Positions 17,412-25,958 are shown, counted from the first letter of the stretch. The stretch: 64,000 nucleotides of DNA from Flavobacterium anhuiense (GCF_900101855.1 NZ_FMVC01000011.1:37246-101245); one strand, 5' to 3'. Program-made: numbers and translations. The notes: generated by a model not told the origin, from the sequence alone.

Positions 17412-18740
17412 TTAGTAAGAGATGTAATAAATTTTCAGTTGAATTTTGTTGTTTGCATGTTTTTGGTTACCCAAAACAATGCGGTCAACAGATTTAGAAA
17501 TTCCAGGTAATGTCAAGATGAGAGATGATCTTGAATCGGATTGTTTGAGCATTTCTTTCTGAAGGAAATTTCCAATTGGAATGGTATAACCAACATTTTC
17601 ATTAAACTCGTCACTTTTTTTATTCAATATTCCATAAACAGTGCTTCCAGCAGAATTTACCAATGTTCCGCTTATTCGATTTAAATTATCACCCACATAC
17701 ACAGCCAGCGAATCTGCCAATGGATATTTCTCAGAATAAGAATTATTTACTGGTTTCAAAATCAGTTCAGCATTTACAATAGCTCCATTAGTTGAAATAT
17801 TTTTAAACTGCTTAATATTAGGAAATTCAACTCTGCAGGCTACTCCAGTTCCAGATTGAATAAACCCTTGGTTATTTGTAAGGTTACTTGATAAATTGTT
17901 GCTCGAGATGGGAAGATTTTGCAGCATTGTCCCCGTTTTATTCAAAGAAATAGAATTAAACTGCTTTGCATGATTTATGATCGTAAAATCGAGAAAAAAA
18001 GAATCCTGATCTGAATCTCCCATATATTTTGAATAATACAATCTTACTTTGCTATTTCCCGCACTAAATCCAATTACACTTGAAGAATTGGAGGTTTCTG
18101 GAACTAAAACCAGCCCTTTCAAATATTCGGTAAAGCTGTCAAAATCTGTAATTTCTCTTTTTTTTATTTTCTGAAAAAGAGCATCTCCAAATTCATTGCT
18201 CATTTTAATATTTATAGAGTCCTTTTCGGTTGGCCTTGGTATAAAAGATATTTTTCCCAAGCTTTCGGGACTATAACTTAATGTAGAATTATTGTAAAAA
18301 CTGCTGTCGTCAGTATTAGGCTTCACCTTCTGAATTAAGCGATGAATATCAAATGTTTGCACTTTGGTCGTATCTCCATAATAATATTTATCATATTTAA
18401 GAATCATAGAAATCGAATCGAAAACATAATTTATCGATTCGGTATCGGAACCAGAACTATTTAAAGCATAATTAGTACCTGAAAGCTGAAAATAACTGTC
18501 TGATTTTACTTTTCCGAAAATAGGATCATCGTAATTTCCTATCAAGATTCTACTCATGTTCGAAGTTACAAGCGAATCAAAATTGATGGTTGACATTTCT
18601 ACCGTAACGGTATCTATCATGATCACTTTATTGCTTAAAGCCAAATAATCTGACCCAACAGTAAATTCTCCAGTATCTGTATCTGTACCGCACGAAAATA
18701 AGCTAAGTACAAAAAGCAGTATCAAAATAAACTTGTGCAT
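17412..18740 (-). CDS. DUF4270 lipoprotein
   Basis: A 442-residue protein with lipoprotein signal (LLFVLSLFSC, Cys17). The features VGSDYLALSNKVIMIDTVTVEMST, 'GNYDDPIFGKVKSDSYFQL' and YYGDTTKVQTFDIHRL are characteristic of DUF4270, a beta-rich lipoprotein family of Bacteroidota with unknown function. It is translationally coupled to the outer membrane barrel gene that follows with no gap. A TATATTTG element on minus lies 16 bases upstream of the ATG. A surface complex of lipoprotein plus barrel is inference. Confidence 0.85.
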   Translation of the reverse strand: MHKFILILLFVLSLFSCGTDTDTGEFTVGSDYLALSNKVIMIDTVTVEMSTINFDSLVTSNMSRILIGNYDDPIFGKVKSDSYFQLSGTNYALNSSGSDTESINYVFDSISMILKYDKYYYGDTTKVQTFDIHRLIQKVKPNTDDSSFYNNSTLSYSPESLGKISFIPRPTEKDSINIKMSNEFGDALFQKIKKREITDFDSFTEYLKGLVLVPETSNSSSVIGFSAGNSKVRLYYSKYMGDSDQDSFFLDFTIINHAKQFNSISLNKTGTMLQNLPISSNNLSSNLTNNQGFIQSGTGVACRVEFPNIKQFKNISTNGAIVNAELILKPVNNSYSEKYPLADSLAVYVGDNLNRISGTLVNSAGSTVYGILNKKSDEFNENVGYTIPIGNFLQKEMLKQSDSRSSLILTLPGISKSVDRIVLGNQKHANNKIQLKIYYISY

Positions 18741-18755
18741 AATTTAATTTTTGAG

Positions 18756-18763
18756 CAAATATA
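18756..18763 (-). promoter_or_regulatory. predicted -7 element for the DUF4270-barrel operon
   Basis: TATATTTG on minus, 15 bases upstream of the DUF4270 ATG; the expected start of transcription is near 18751. No good -33 TTG was found. Confidence 0.45.
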
Positions 18764-18946
18764 AATTGCACGCTTTGGCGACACACTATAACATATACTA
18801 CTGCGCTTTTTACGGCTACAAACTGTACAAAACAATCTATAATCTGAATTCTATTCTCAAAATTTAATTCGACCCTAAAAACGGCGATTTTGTCTATCAA
18901 AACACGTCATATATATATCTTCTTTTTTTTAAGGACTTCATCCGTC

Positions 18947-18954
18947 TAATTTTG
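18947..18954 (+). promoter_or_regulatory. predicted -7 element for the beta-barrel/Kelch cassette
   Basis: TAATTTTG matches TAnnTTTG and lies 17 bases upstream of the ATG at 18972, in the 231-base divergent gap 18741-18971. The rest of the gap holds AT-rich sequence with no other clear signal. Confidence 0.45.
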
Positions 18955-18971
18955 AGCCAATAAAATAAGTA

Positions 18972-19814
18972 ATGAAAGTAAGGTTTTTAGTTTGTTCTCT
19001 TTTTTTGATTTCATTTTTAGGTTTAAAAGCTCAGGAAAATTTTGGCGCCGCTTTTAATTTTAGAACCGAGCCAACAGAAAAGATAAATTTTAGCGAAACA
19101 GGCCTTGCTATTTTTTATCAGAAAAAATTAGGAGCAAAAAGCAAAATAGCGAACACTTTAGAATATTCTAATTTGAAGGTGAATTACGAATTGAATCCTT
19201 ATAATTTTTATGCGGATCAGGACAAATTCAACCAAGTTCAAAACAAATTTGATTATTCATCTGAAATAGCAGAAAGAACAAATTGGAAACTTTCTGTTAT
19301 TCCGACGGCAAATTTTCAAAGCAAATTGGATTTTTCAGACGTTACTGTTTTAGGAAGTTTAGAAATCATTCAGCAAATCGGTTCAAAACTGAGTGTAATT
19401 GCCGGAGTTGGCAGAACATCAATTTTTGGAGCGCCCAAGATTACACCAATTGTTGCTTTTGATTATAACATGAATGAGAAAACCGATTTTAAAATCGGAT
19501 TCCCCGACTCAAAGATTTCTTATTCTAATAATGATCGAAACAAATTCAGTCTGACGAATAGTTTTAATGGAAATTTTTATCATTTGGATAAAACATCTAG
19601 TACAGGAAACAATGCTGAAAAAGCTGTTTTATCGCAAATGACTTCGGCTTTAGAATACGAAAGAAATGTTGCCGGCAATTGGTTTTTAAATTTTAAAGCT
19701 GGTTATGATTTCAACAAAAAATACAATTTACTAGATAGTAATGACCATAAGGTTTACGACTATAATACCGGAAACGGTTATGTTTTAGGAATAGGGATCA
19801 AATACAAACAATAA
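18972..19814 (+). CDS. outer membrane beta-barrel protein (DUF6268-like), first gene of the Kelch cassette
   Basis: A 280-residue protein with a signal peptide to LKAQ (about 20). The mature part shows alternating strands (ETGLAIFYQKKLGAKSKIAN, LNFKAGYDF) and ends GYVLGIGIKYKQ, as expected for an outer membrane barrel. It resembles the DUF6268 family, though I hold this loosely. It lies 12 bases upstream of the Kelch lipoprotein gene, pointing to one operon with the DUF4907 lipoprotein and LytS-type kinase. Function unknown. Confidence 0.7.
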   Translation: MKVRFLVCSLFLISFLGLKAQENFGAAFNFRTEPTEKINFSETGLAIFYQKKLGAKSKIANTLEYSNLKVNYELNPYNFYADQDKFNQVQNKFDYSSEIAERTNWKLSVIPTANFQSKLDFSDVTVLGSLEIIQQIGSKLSVIAGVGRTSIFGAPKITPIVAFDYNMNEKTDFKIGFPDSKISYSNNDRNKFSLTNSFNGNFYHLDKTSSTGNNAEKAVLSQMTSALEYERNVAGNWFLNFKAGYDFNKKYNLLDSNDHKVYDYNTGNGYVLGIGIKYKQ

Positions 19815-19826
19815 ATTAAATACACT

Positions 19827-20834
19827 ATGATTAATCTAAAAAAAGGAATTTTATTCACAGCGCTTTTCTCAAGCCTCTTTTTTATAAGCTGCAGCAATGA
19901 TGATGACGATGATGATTTGGTAGGAAACTGGATTAAAAAATCAGCCTTTGATGGCCCTGCAAGATCTAGTGCTACAAGTTTTGTTATCGGAGATTATGCT
20001 TACGTAGTAGGTGGTTATACTGGCGACGTTTATTTAAAAGATCTTTGGGTTTACAATTCAAATGGAGATTATTGGGAACAGAAAGCTGATTTTGGTGGTG
20101 TTGGAAGAAGTTCTGCTTCTAGTTTTGCATTAAACGAAAAAGGTTATGTAGGTCTTGGTTATGACGGAACAAACAAGCTGAAAGACTTTTATCAATACGA
20201 CCCTACTGCAAACAGCTGGACACAAAAAACAGATTTTGCAGGAACGGCACGTTATGCAGCTGTAGGTTTTCAGGTTGGCGGTAAAGCGTATTTTGGAACA
20301 GGTTATGACGGGAATTATCTGAAAGATTTTTATCAATACGATGATCAGGCCAATATTTGGACTCTAGTAAATGGTTTTAGCGGTAACAAAAGACGTAATG
20401 CAACTGTATTTACAATTGCAGACAAAGCATATTTAGTAACTGGTGTAAATAATGGTGTTTATCAAGAAGATTTCTGGGAGTTTGATCCATCAACAGATGT
20501 TTGGACAAGAAAACGTGATATTGATAAAGATACTGATGACGATTACAGCTACAACGACGATTATGCGATTGTACGTTCTAATGCTTCAAGTTTTTCTATG
20601 AATGGTTTAGGATATGTTGTAGGAGGTGAAAACATCAAAACAGTTTGGGAGTACAATCCGTCAACAGATTTGTGGACAGAAAGAACTCCAATGGAAGGTG
20701 CTACACGAACAGATGCTGTTGGTTTCTCAATAAATAATCGCGGATTCTATATGCTAGGAAGAGTTGGTTCTACGTACTTTGATGATGCTTGGGAATTTAA
20801 GCCATTAGACGAACAAAGCGATGACGATAATTAA
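19827..20834 (+). CDS. Kelch-repeat lipoprotein
   Basis: A 335-residue surface lipoprotein: MINLKKG, hydrophobic core, FFISC with Cys22, then SNDDDDDD, an acidic export signal. From about residue 32 there are about six Kelch repeats of near 48 residues, with the repeating pattern 'aRssatsF.ig..aYv.gGy.g...lkDlw.Yd...n.W'. These fold into a six-bladed beta-propeller, usually a binding platform. Acidic loops (DKDTDDDYSYNDD, near 230-245) may bind calcium. The stop overlaps the start of the DUF4907 gene by 14 bases. Confidence 0.9.
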   Translation: MINLKKGILFTALFSSLFFISCSNDDDDDDLVGNWIKKSAFDGPARSSATSFVIGDYAYVVGGYTGDVYLKDLWVYNSNGDYWEQKADFGGVGRSSASSFALNEKGYVGLGYDGTNKLKDFYQYDPTANSWTQKTDFAGTARYAAVGFQVGGKAYFGTGYDGNYLKDFYQYDDQANIWTLVNGFSGNKRRNATVFTIADKAYLVTGVNNGVYQEDFWEFDPSTDVWTRKRDIDKDTDDDYSYNDDYAIVRSNASSFSMNGLGYVVGGENIKTVWEYNPSTDLWTERTPMEGATRTDAVGFSINNRGFYMLGRVGSTYFDDAWEFKPLDEQSDDDN

Positions 20835-21153
20835 TATTAAACAATTCTTCTGGAGTAATATCCAGAAGAATTTAATGGTTTTTACAGTTCTTTTGCTTTT
20901 TGCTGCGTGTGCAAAAAAAGAAGCTTTAACTGCCACATCTTTTAAAACAAATTCTGGATGGGGATATTCAATTGCCTACAAAGAAAAAGTTTTAATCAAA
21001 CAATCCATTATTCCCGTAATAAGCGATACTAAAAGTTTTGAAACAGAAAGTGATGCTCTAAAAGTTGCAGAGCTTGTAAAGCAAAAACTCAAACAAAACT
21101 TATCTCCAACGGTAACCAAAAATGAACTAATTTTATTAAAAATAAAATTATAA
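20821..21153 (+). CDS. DUF4907 lipoprotein
   Basis: A 110-residue small protein. After a signal peptide ending LLLFAAC (Cys30) come SFKTNSGWGYSIAYKEKVLIKQ and IIPVISDTKSFETESDALKVAELV, the two signatures of DUF4907, a family often encoded beside Kelch lipoproteins. Start choice is open: the ATG at 20821 overlaps the Kelch gene by 14 bases and gives a signal peptide with basic residues; the ATG at 20875 follows a perfect hairpin (20843-20872) but leaves an uncharged signal. I favour 20821. The kinase gene begins at the very next base after the stop. Confidence 0.8.
   Translation: MTIINIKQFFWSNIQKNLMVFTVLLLFAACAKKEALTATSFKTNSGWGYSIAYKEKVLIKQSIIPVISDTKSFETESDALKVAELVKQKLKQNLSPTVTKNELILLKIKL
20843..20872 (+). 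promoter_or_regulatory. perfect 12-bp hairpin at the Kelch/DUF4907 junction
   Basis: AATTCTTCTGGA (20843-20854) pairs perfectly with 20861-20872 around a GTAATA loop. It lies just after the Kelch stop codon and covers the codons for the DUF4907 signal peptide, ending 2 bases before an internal ATG. It has no proper U-run behind it, so an mRNA-stability or translation-control element is more likely than a terminator. Confidence 0.55.
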
Positions 21154-22269
21154 ATGCAGATCGATACCATTAAAAATACAGGCTATAACAAAATATTATT
21201 CCATTTCATGATTTGGATTTTCTTTATTCTGACTTCATTAATTCAGTTTTATGAAAGTCCGTTTAAGCTCGACAATGATTTTTATGCCCAATGGCTTTCA
21301 GGGATTTTCTTGTTTTATCTGAACTATTTTTATTTGGTTCCAAATTATCTGCTGCAAAAAAAATATTGGCTGTACGGCGCATTTGCCATTGGTCTGATTG
21401 CGCTATTTATGGTAATACGATTAAATTATTTTATTCCTGAATTTAGACATTTAAGGCCCGAAAACATGATGCATGCTGACACCATTATTCGTGATCCGCA
21501 TTTTTTTCCAAGAGGAGGCAGAATGCGTCACAGAATAGAAATGAGACAGCCATTTTTTTTCAAGATTGCTCCATCATTTTTCTATATCCTGATTATTACG
21601 ATTTCTGCAATTATTAGAACATTAACTGAATTTTATAACAATCAGCAAAATAAACTGATTGCTGAAACTCATAGAACAAATACCGAATTAATTTATTTGC
21701 GCAAACAAACCAATCCGCATTTTTTATTTAATTCTTTAAACAGTATTTATTCTTTGGCACACAAAAAATCTGATTTGGTCCCTGATGCCATCGTAACCTT
21801 GTCTGAACTAATGCGCTATATGCTGTATGAAACAGACAATAAAACGGTGGCTTTAGAAAAAGAGGTCAATTATATTCAGAACTATATCGAATTGCAAAAA
21901 CTGCGATTAAATAATATTGAAGACATTGTCATCAATGTTCATGGCGATACTAAAAACAAATTTATTGAGCCTTTACTATTGATTTCATTTGTTGAAAATG
22001 CTTTTAAATACGGAACTGATTACAAAGGCGCGGCTCACGTAAAAATCAAAATTTTGATTATAGACTACAATCTTGATTTTTGGATCGAAAATACAATCGA
22101 AAATTATGTGAAAGATCCTGAAAATTCAGGAATTGGATTAGTAAACATTCAAAGCCGTCTTGATCTTCTTTATCCAAACGCACACGAACTGACCATTACG
22201 CAAGATGATAACTATTACCGAGTCCATTTGAATTTAAAACTAGACGAAATTAAAACAGCAATAGATTAA
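21154..22269 (+). CDS. LytS/YehU-type sensor histidine kinase
   Basis: A 371-residue inner-membrane sensor kinase. Four hydrophobic segments (about 13-33, 48-66, 73-92 and 140-158) surround a His-rich periplasmic or loop region (about 100-135, with MMHAD, DPHFFPRGG and MRHRIEMR). The His_kinase domain starts at about 170 with RKQTNPHFLFNSLNS; His189 is the expected phosphorylation site. An HATPase region follows with FVENAFKYG and GIGLVNIQSRLDLLY. The partner response regulator is downstream. The stop of DUF4907 abuts the ATG, so lipoproteins and kinase are one transcript. Confidence 0.92.
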   Translation: MQIDTIKNTGYNKILFHFMIWIFFILTSLIQFYESPFKLDNDFYAQWLSGIFLFYLNYFYLVPNYLLQKKYWLYGAFAIGLIALFMVIRLNYFIPEFRHLRPENMMHADTIIRDPHFFPRGGRMRHRIEMRQPFFFKIAPSFFYILIITISAIIRTLTEFYNNQQNKLIAETHRTNTELIYLRKQTNPHFLFNSLNSIYSLAHKKSDLVPDAIVTLSELMRYMLYETDNKTVALEKEVNYIQNYIELQKLRLNNIEDIVINVHGDTKNKFIEPLLLISFVENAFKYGTDYKGAAHVKIKILIIDYNLDFWIENTIENYVKDPENSGIGLVNIQSRLDLLYPNAHELTITQDDNYYRVHLNLKLDEIKTAID

Positions 22270-22281
22270 AAAATGATTTCA

Positions 22282-22313
22282 GTGAGCAAAAAATCAAAAT
22301 ATTTTTTACTCAC
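22282..22313 (+). other. hairpin in the kinase-regulator gap
   Basis: GTGAGCAAAAAAT (22282-22294) pairs with ATTTTTTACTCAC (22301-22313) with one mismatch. It is placed 12 bases after the kinase stop. No U-run follows on plus, so it may be an inefficient terminator or a processing site that lowers regulator readthrough. Confidence 0.4.
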
Positions 22314-22399
22314 AAAATGATAACCGTTAATGCATAATTTTGATTTGTAAAAACCAGTATTTTATGAAAATTTTAAAACTTAATTTACTGGTTTCAAAC

Positions 22400-22407
22400 T
22401 ACTTTTG
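22400..22407 (+). promoter_or_regulatory. predicted -7 element of the LytTR regulator gene
   Basis: TACTTTTG matches TAnnTTTG. Transcription would start near 22412, past the ATG at 22409, which argues that translation begins at the ATG at 22445. No -33 TTG was found. Confidence 0.35.
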
Positions 22408-22444
22408 AATGCGAAATGAAATTTTAAAAACTAATCCAGAAAAG

Positions 22445-23158
22445 ATGAAATGTGTAATTATTGATGACGAACCTTTAGCGGTAGAACTATTAGAGGATTT
22501 TGTCAAAAAAGTAGATACTCTTGAACTGATCAGCACTTTCAATAATGCTATCGATGCCGTTTCATTTATCAATCAAAATAATGTTGATTTGATTTTTCTG
22601 GATATTCAGATGCCCCATTTTTCTGGAATTGACTTTTTAAATACTATAGAGAAAAAACCTCTAGTTATTTTCACGACCGCCTATTCAGATTATGCTGTGG
22701 AGGGATTTAATCTTGGCGCGGTCGATTATTTAGTAAAACCGATTCCGTTTCATCGTTTTTTAAAAGCGGTAGTTCGTGCTCAGCAAGTTTTACAGCCTGT
22801 GGCAACTCCAGCACTTACAGAAAGCACTAATACGCCAGAAATTGAACAGGATTTTATGTTTGTTAGAGCTGAATATGAAAACGTAAAATTGAATTTTGCC
22901 GATATTCTTTTTATTGAAGGTCTTAAAGATTATGTCAAAATTTACACTACAGACAATAAATTTACACTGACATTAATCAGTTTAATCAAACTTGAAAATT
23001 TGCTTTCAAGCAAAGGTTTTGCGAGAATTCACAGATCGTATATTATTAATATCAAACATGTAAAATCAATTCAGAAAAACAAAGTGTTAATAAGCGATAA
23101 AAGAATTCCAATTAGCGAAAGTTATAAGAATACTTTCTTCGAAAAAATCAACCTTTAA
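22445..23158 (+). CDS. LytTR-family response regulator
   Basis: A 237-residue DNA-binding response regulator. The receiver domain (1-120) has acidic pocket Asp7-Asp8, phospho-acceptor Asp53 (FLDIQMP), Thr/Ala in FTTAYS, and Lys98 (YLVKPI). A linker leads to a C-terminal LytTR domain (about 140-237) with FMFVRAEYENVKLNFADILF and GFARIHRSYIINIKHV. LytTR proteins bind paired direct repeats and often control envelope or surface genes. I start at 22445 because MKCVIIDDEP is the normal N-terminus; an ATG at 22409 would add 12 residues. Partner of the kinase 175 bases upstream. Confidence 0.93.
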   Translation: MKCVIIDDEPLAVELLEDFVKKVDTLELISTFNNAIDAVSFINQNNVDLIFLDIQMPHFSGIDFLNTIEKKPLVIFTTAYSDYAVEGFNLGAVDYLVKPIPFHRFLKAVVRAQQVLQPVATPALTESTNTPEIEQDFMFVRAEYENVKLNFADILFIEGLKDYVKIYTTDNKFTLTLISLIKLENLLSSKGFARIHRSYIINIKHVKSIQKNKVLISDKRIPISESYKNTFFEKINL

Positions 23159-23180
23159 ATTTTTTAAATTGCAAATAAAA

Positions 23181-23225
23181 AAAATCCAAATTCCAAAAAG
23201 CTAAAACTCTTGGAATTTGGATTTT
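23181..23225. terminator. bidirectional terminator, 16-bp stem
   Basis: Arms 23181-23196 (AAAATCCAAATTCCAA) and 23210-23225 are perfect complements around a 13-base loop; A-rich before, T-rich after. It separates the convergent LytTR regulator and gamma carbonic anhydrase-like genes. Confidence 0.8.
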
Positions 23226-23252
23226 CTATTTTGAGATTTCCATTTGGAATTT

Positions 23253-23771
23253 CTATTCTTCGTTTTTGAACCAACTCGAATACATCACGTAATTATTCGA
23301 AATGCGTTCAATTTCGCCAGCAAAATCAGACTGATCGATGTCTTTAACTTTTTTGGCAGGAACACCGGCATAAATACTTCCAGAAGTTACCACCGTATTT
23401 TGTGTTACTACAGCTCCAGCAGCAATTATGGCATTGCTTTCTACCACGCAATTATCCATTACAATTGCTCCCATTCCGATTAAAACATTATCATGAATCG
23501 TACAACCGTGAACAATTGCATTGTGACCAATTGAAACGTTATTTCCTATAATCGTTGGGTGCTTTTGATACGTACAGTGAATTACAGCTCCATCTTGAAT
23601 ATTTACTTTGTTTCCAATTTTAATAAAATGAACATCTCCTCTCACAACAGCATTAAACCAAACACTGCAAGATGTTCCAAAAGATACATCTCCAACAATA
23701 GTAGCATTTTCGGCCACATAACAATCCTCTGGAATAAGAGGCGATTTTCCGTTTACAGATTTAATCAGCAT
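23253..23771 (-). CDS. gamma carbonic anhydrase-family protein (hexapeptide repeat)
   Basis: A 172-residue left-handed beta-helix protein with [LIV]-G-x-x-x-x repeats through its middle. Candidate zinc-binding histidines fall in GAVIHC and in IGHNAIVHGC, at the positions used by gamma carbonic anhydrases (YrdA type). C-terminal helix begins near AGVPAKKVKDID. The family includes active anhydrases and inactive homologues, so catalysis is not certain. Eleven bases downstream of the PorP/SprF gene on the same strand. Confidence 0.9.
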   Translation of the reverse strand: MLIKSVNGKSPLIPEDCYVAENATIVGDVSFGTSCSVWFNAVVRGDVHFIKIGNKVNIQDGAVIHCTYQKHPTIIGNNVSIGHNAIVHGCTIHDNVLIGMGAIVMDNCVVESNAIIAAGAVVTQNTVVTSGSIYAGVPAKKVKDIDQSDFAGEIERISNNYVMYSSWFKNEE

Positions 23772-23782
23772 AAAAAATAAAT

Positions 23783-24772
23783 TTAGTTAATGGCAGGACA
23801 GTTACAGTCGTAGCGTTCTTTTTTACAGAATAAATTAATTCCTAAAGTAATTTGATGATATCCTCCAGTGTCAAACTTAACATCTCCCATTACTTGAGAA
23901 TACGTATAAGCAAACATAAAGCTCTTGTAGTTAACCCCAATAATGGGCGTAAAGTATTGTAATTTTTGAGACGCTACACCGCTTCCTGAAATATATTGTG
24001 CTCCATCAAAACCTCTCCTATACGATAAAGCAGCCCACAGACTTCCAAAATCCATGTTTTTATAGGCTTTCATATTTATGTCGAGTGTTTTTTCTTTCGT
24101 CTGGTCAAACAGCTGAAAAAGGATCGAAGGCTCCCAAGTCCAATTATCATTTCTACCAAACACATAACCAGCGCTTAATAAAAACTTCCTCAAGTTATCA
24201 CTTTCATAATCTGAATATAACTCTCTCCTCGTTTCCAATAGACCTTGAACTGTTGCATGTGCATAGAAATTCAAATAATTATAAGAAGCTCCAACATCAA
24301 TATTGAAATAGGAATCTTTCTGAATAGAACCAAAAACTATTGGATCAAATGTGTTTCCAAATTTTGTTTCGTCTAATTGGTTTTGAATCAAACCTCCACT
24401 AATTCCAAAAGACAGCTGATTCAAATCCAGTTCATCTCTCGAAAACATAATATGATGCGCATAAGTTAGCTTTACCCCTTTTTCAGAATGGTATCCGTTT
24501 TTGTCATTAAAAACAATAATCCCAGCTCCAGAACGCTCTCCTATTCTTCCATTAAAACTCAAAGTTTGAAGCGATGGAGAATCTTCTTCACCAAACCATT
24601 GTTTTCTAGCTGTTAACCGCACTTTGGCACAATTGGCTGCGCCTGCCATAGAAGGGTGAATAAGGTAATAATTATCAGACAAATAATCAGAATAAACAGG
24701 GATTCCCTCTTGGGAATAAGAGTGAAAAACAGTAATGAGAAAAATTAATAAAACCCTGATTTTTAATTTCAT
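23783..24772 (-). CDS. PorP/SprF-family outer membrane protein
   Basis: A 329-residue barrel with signal peptide (to HSYSQ, about 21). The mature start EGIPVYSDYLSDNYYLIHPSMAGAANCAKVRLTARKQWFG carries the family pattern 'Y..N...INPA.AG......R.QW'. PorP/SprF proteins assist the type IX secretion system, and many pair with a secreted adhesin carrying a type B sorting domain. No adhesin gene lies next to this copy; its neighbour is a gamma carbonic anhydrase-like gene. The C-terminus is Cys-rich (CKKERYDCNCPAIN), unusual for the family. Confidence 0.88.
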   Translation of the reverse strand: MKLKIRVLLIFLITVFHSYSQEGIPVYSDYLSDNYYLIHPSMAGAANCAKVRLTARKQWFGEEDSPSLQTLSFNGRIGERSGAGIIVFNDKNGYHSEKGVKLTYAHHIMFSRDELDLNQLSFGISGGLIQNQLDETKFGNTFDPIVFGSIQKDSYFNIDVGASYNYLNFYAHATVQGLLETRRELYSDYESDNLRKFLLSAGYVFGRNDNWTWEPSILFQLFDQTKEKTLDINMKAYKNMDFGSLWAALSYRRGFDGAQYISGSGVASQKLQYFTPIIGVNYKSFMFAYTYSQVMGDVKFDTGGYHQITLGINLFCKKERYDCNCPAIN

Positions 24773-24891
24773 AAAGACAAAATTCTTACTATATATTTTT
24801 CACTCTTTCAATTTAACACGATTTATTTGAAAAGAGTCTTAATTATTTCATTAAAAAATCAAATATAGCCATTAGTAGAAAATAACTTTAG

Positions 24892-24899
24892 TAAATTTG
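24892..24899 (+). promoter_or_regulatory. predicted -7 element of the Nfu gene
   Basis: TAAATTTG matches TAnnTTTG, 16 bases upstream of the ATG at 24916, in the 143-base divergent gap after the PorP/SprF gene. Confidence 0.5.
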
Positions 24900-24915
24900 C
24901 AAAAAATATATTATC

Positions 24916-25815
24916 ATGACTAAAATCACTATAAAAGAGACTCAAAATCCAACAATTTTAAAGTTTGAATTTGAGGATTTCATCACTCAAAATCAAAATT
25001 TTGAGTTCAAAAATATCGATGAAGCGCAAGCTTCTCCGCTAGCTCAGCAATTATTTTATCTGCCGTTTGTTAAAACAGTTTATATTTCTGGAAATTTTAT
25101 CGCTATCGAAAGATACAGCATTGTAGATTGGGATGATGTAAAAGATGCTGTAGCAGAACAAATCAGCGCTTTTGTTGATAAAGGTGGCGTTATCATTAAA
25201 ATTGATGAAACAAAACCAAAAAAACAGCCTATTACGGTATACGGAGAAACCACTCCAAATCCATCTGCATTGAAATTTGTTGTGAGCCGTATGCTTACTC
25301 GCAATGCCGTAGAATATAAAAATATTGATCAGACTGCTTCTTCTCCTTTAGCTCAGGAATTATTCAAATTTCCTTATGTGAAAGAAATTTTTATTGATGA
25401 AAATTACATTTCGGTTACAAAATATGAAATCAATAACTGGGACGAAATTACTTTAGAACTAAGAACTTTCATTAAACAATTTATTGAAAACGGAGGAACT
25501 GTTTTAGATGAAAGCTTAATCGAAACTAAAGCGAAAACTGAAGCAAAAAAAGATGAAGCTTTTGATAAGTTGGATGTTACATCACAGCAAATCATTAACA
25601 TCTTAGAAGAATATGTAAAACCTGCGGTAGCTGCTGATGGAGGAAACATTGCTTTTGAATCTTATAATGAAGATGACAAAACGGTAAAAGTATTATTGCA
25701 AGGTGCTTGCAGCGGATGTCCTTCATCTACATTTACTTTAAAAAGCGGAATTGAGAATATGCTGAAAAGCATGCTGAATGATGAAGCTATTAAAGTGGAA
25801 GCTGTAAATGCTTAA
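24916..25815 (+). CDS. Nfu-type iron-sulfur carrier with duplicated N-domain
   Basis: A 299-residue Fe-S cluster carrier. Two copies of the Nfu N-terminal domain lie at about 5-95 and 108-200; both have the 'SPLAQxLFxxPxVKxxxIxxNxIxxxxY' pattern. The C-terminal NifU-like domain (about 218-299) holds the cluster-binding CSGC (Cys265, Cys268) and the family's ADGGNI motif. Normal Nfu has one N-domain, so this copy is duplicated, as known in some Bacteroidota. Own promoter and terminator, so likely monocistronic. Confidence 0.92.
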   Translation: MTKITIKETQNPTILKFEFEDFITQNQNFEFKNIDEAQASPLAQQLFYLPFVKTVYISGNFIAIERYSIVDWDDVKDAVAEQISAFVDKGGVIIKIDETKPKKQPITVYGETTPNPSALKFVVSRMLTRNAVEYKNIDQTASSPLAQELFKFPYVKEIFIDENYISVTKYEINNWDEITLELRTFIKQFIENGGTVLDESLIETKAKTEAKKDEAFDKLDVTSQQIINILEEYVKPAVAADGGNIAFESYNEDDKTVKVLLQGACSGCPSSTFTLKSGIENMLKSMLNDEAIKVEAVNA

Positions 25816-25834
25816 TCTCATAAAAACACAATTC

Positions 25835-25861
25835 AAAGCGTCTCCTTGAGGCGCTTTTTTT
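25835..25861 (+). terminator. terminator of the Nfu gene
   Basis: AAAGCGTCT (25835-25843) pairs with AGGCGCTTT (25849-25857, one G-T pair), followed by T's. Canonical intrinsic terminator 20 bases after the stop. Confidence 0.88.
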
Positions 25862-25958
25862 ATTATTAAACACTAGTTATCAATTATTTATTATTAAAAA
25901 AACTAGTAATTCTATAAAATTAATTAATATTGTATTCTTAACCAATTAATTAAAAACC

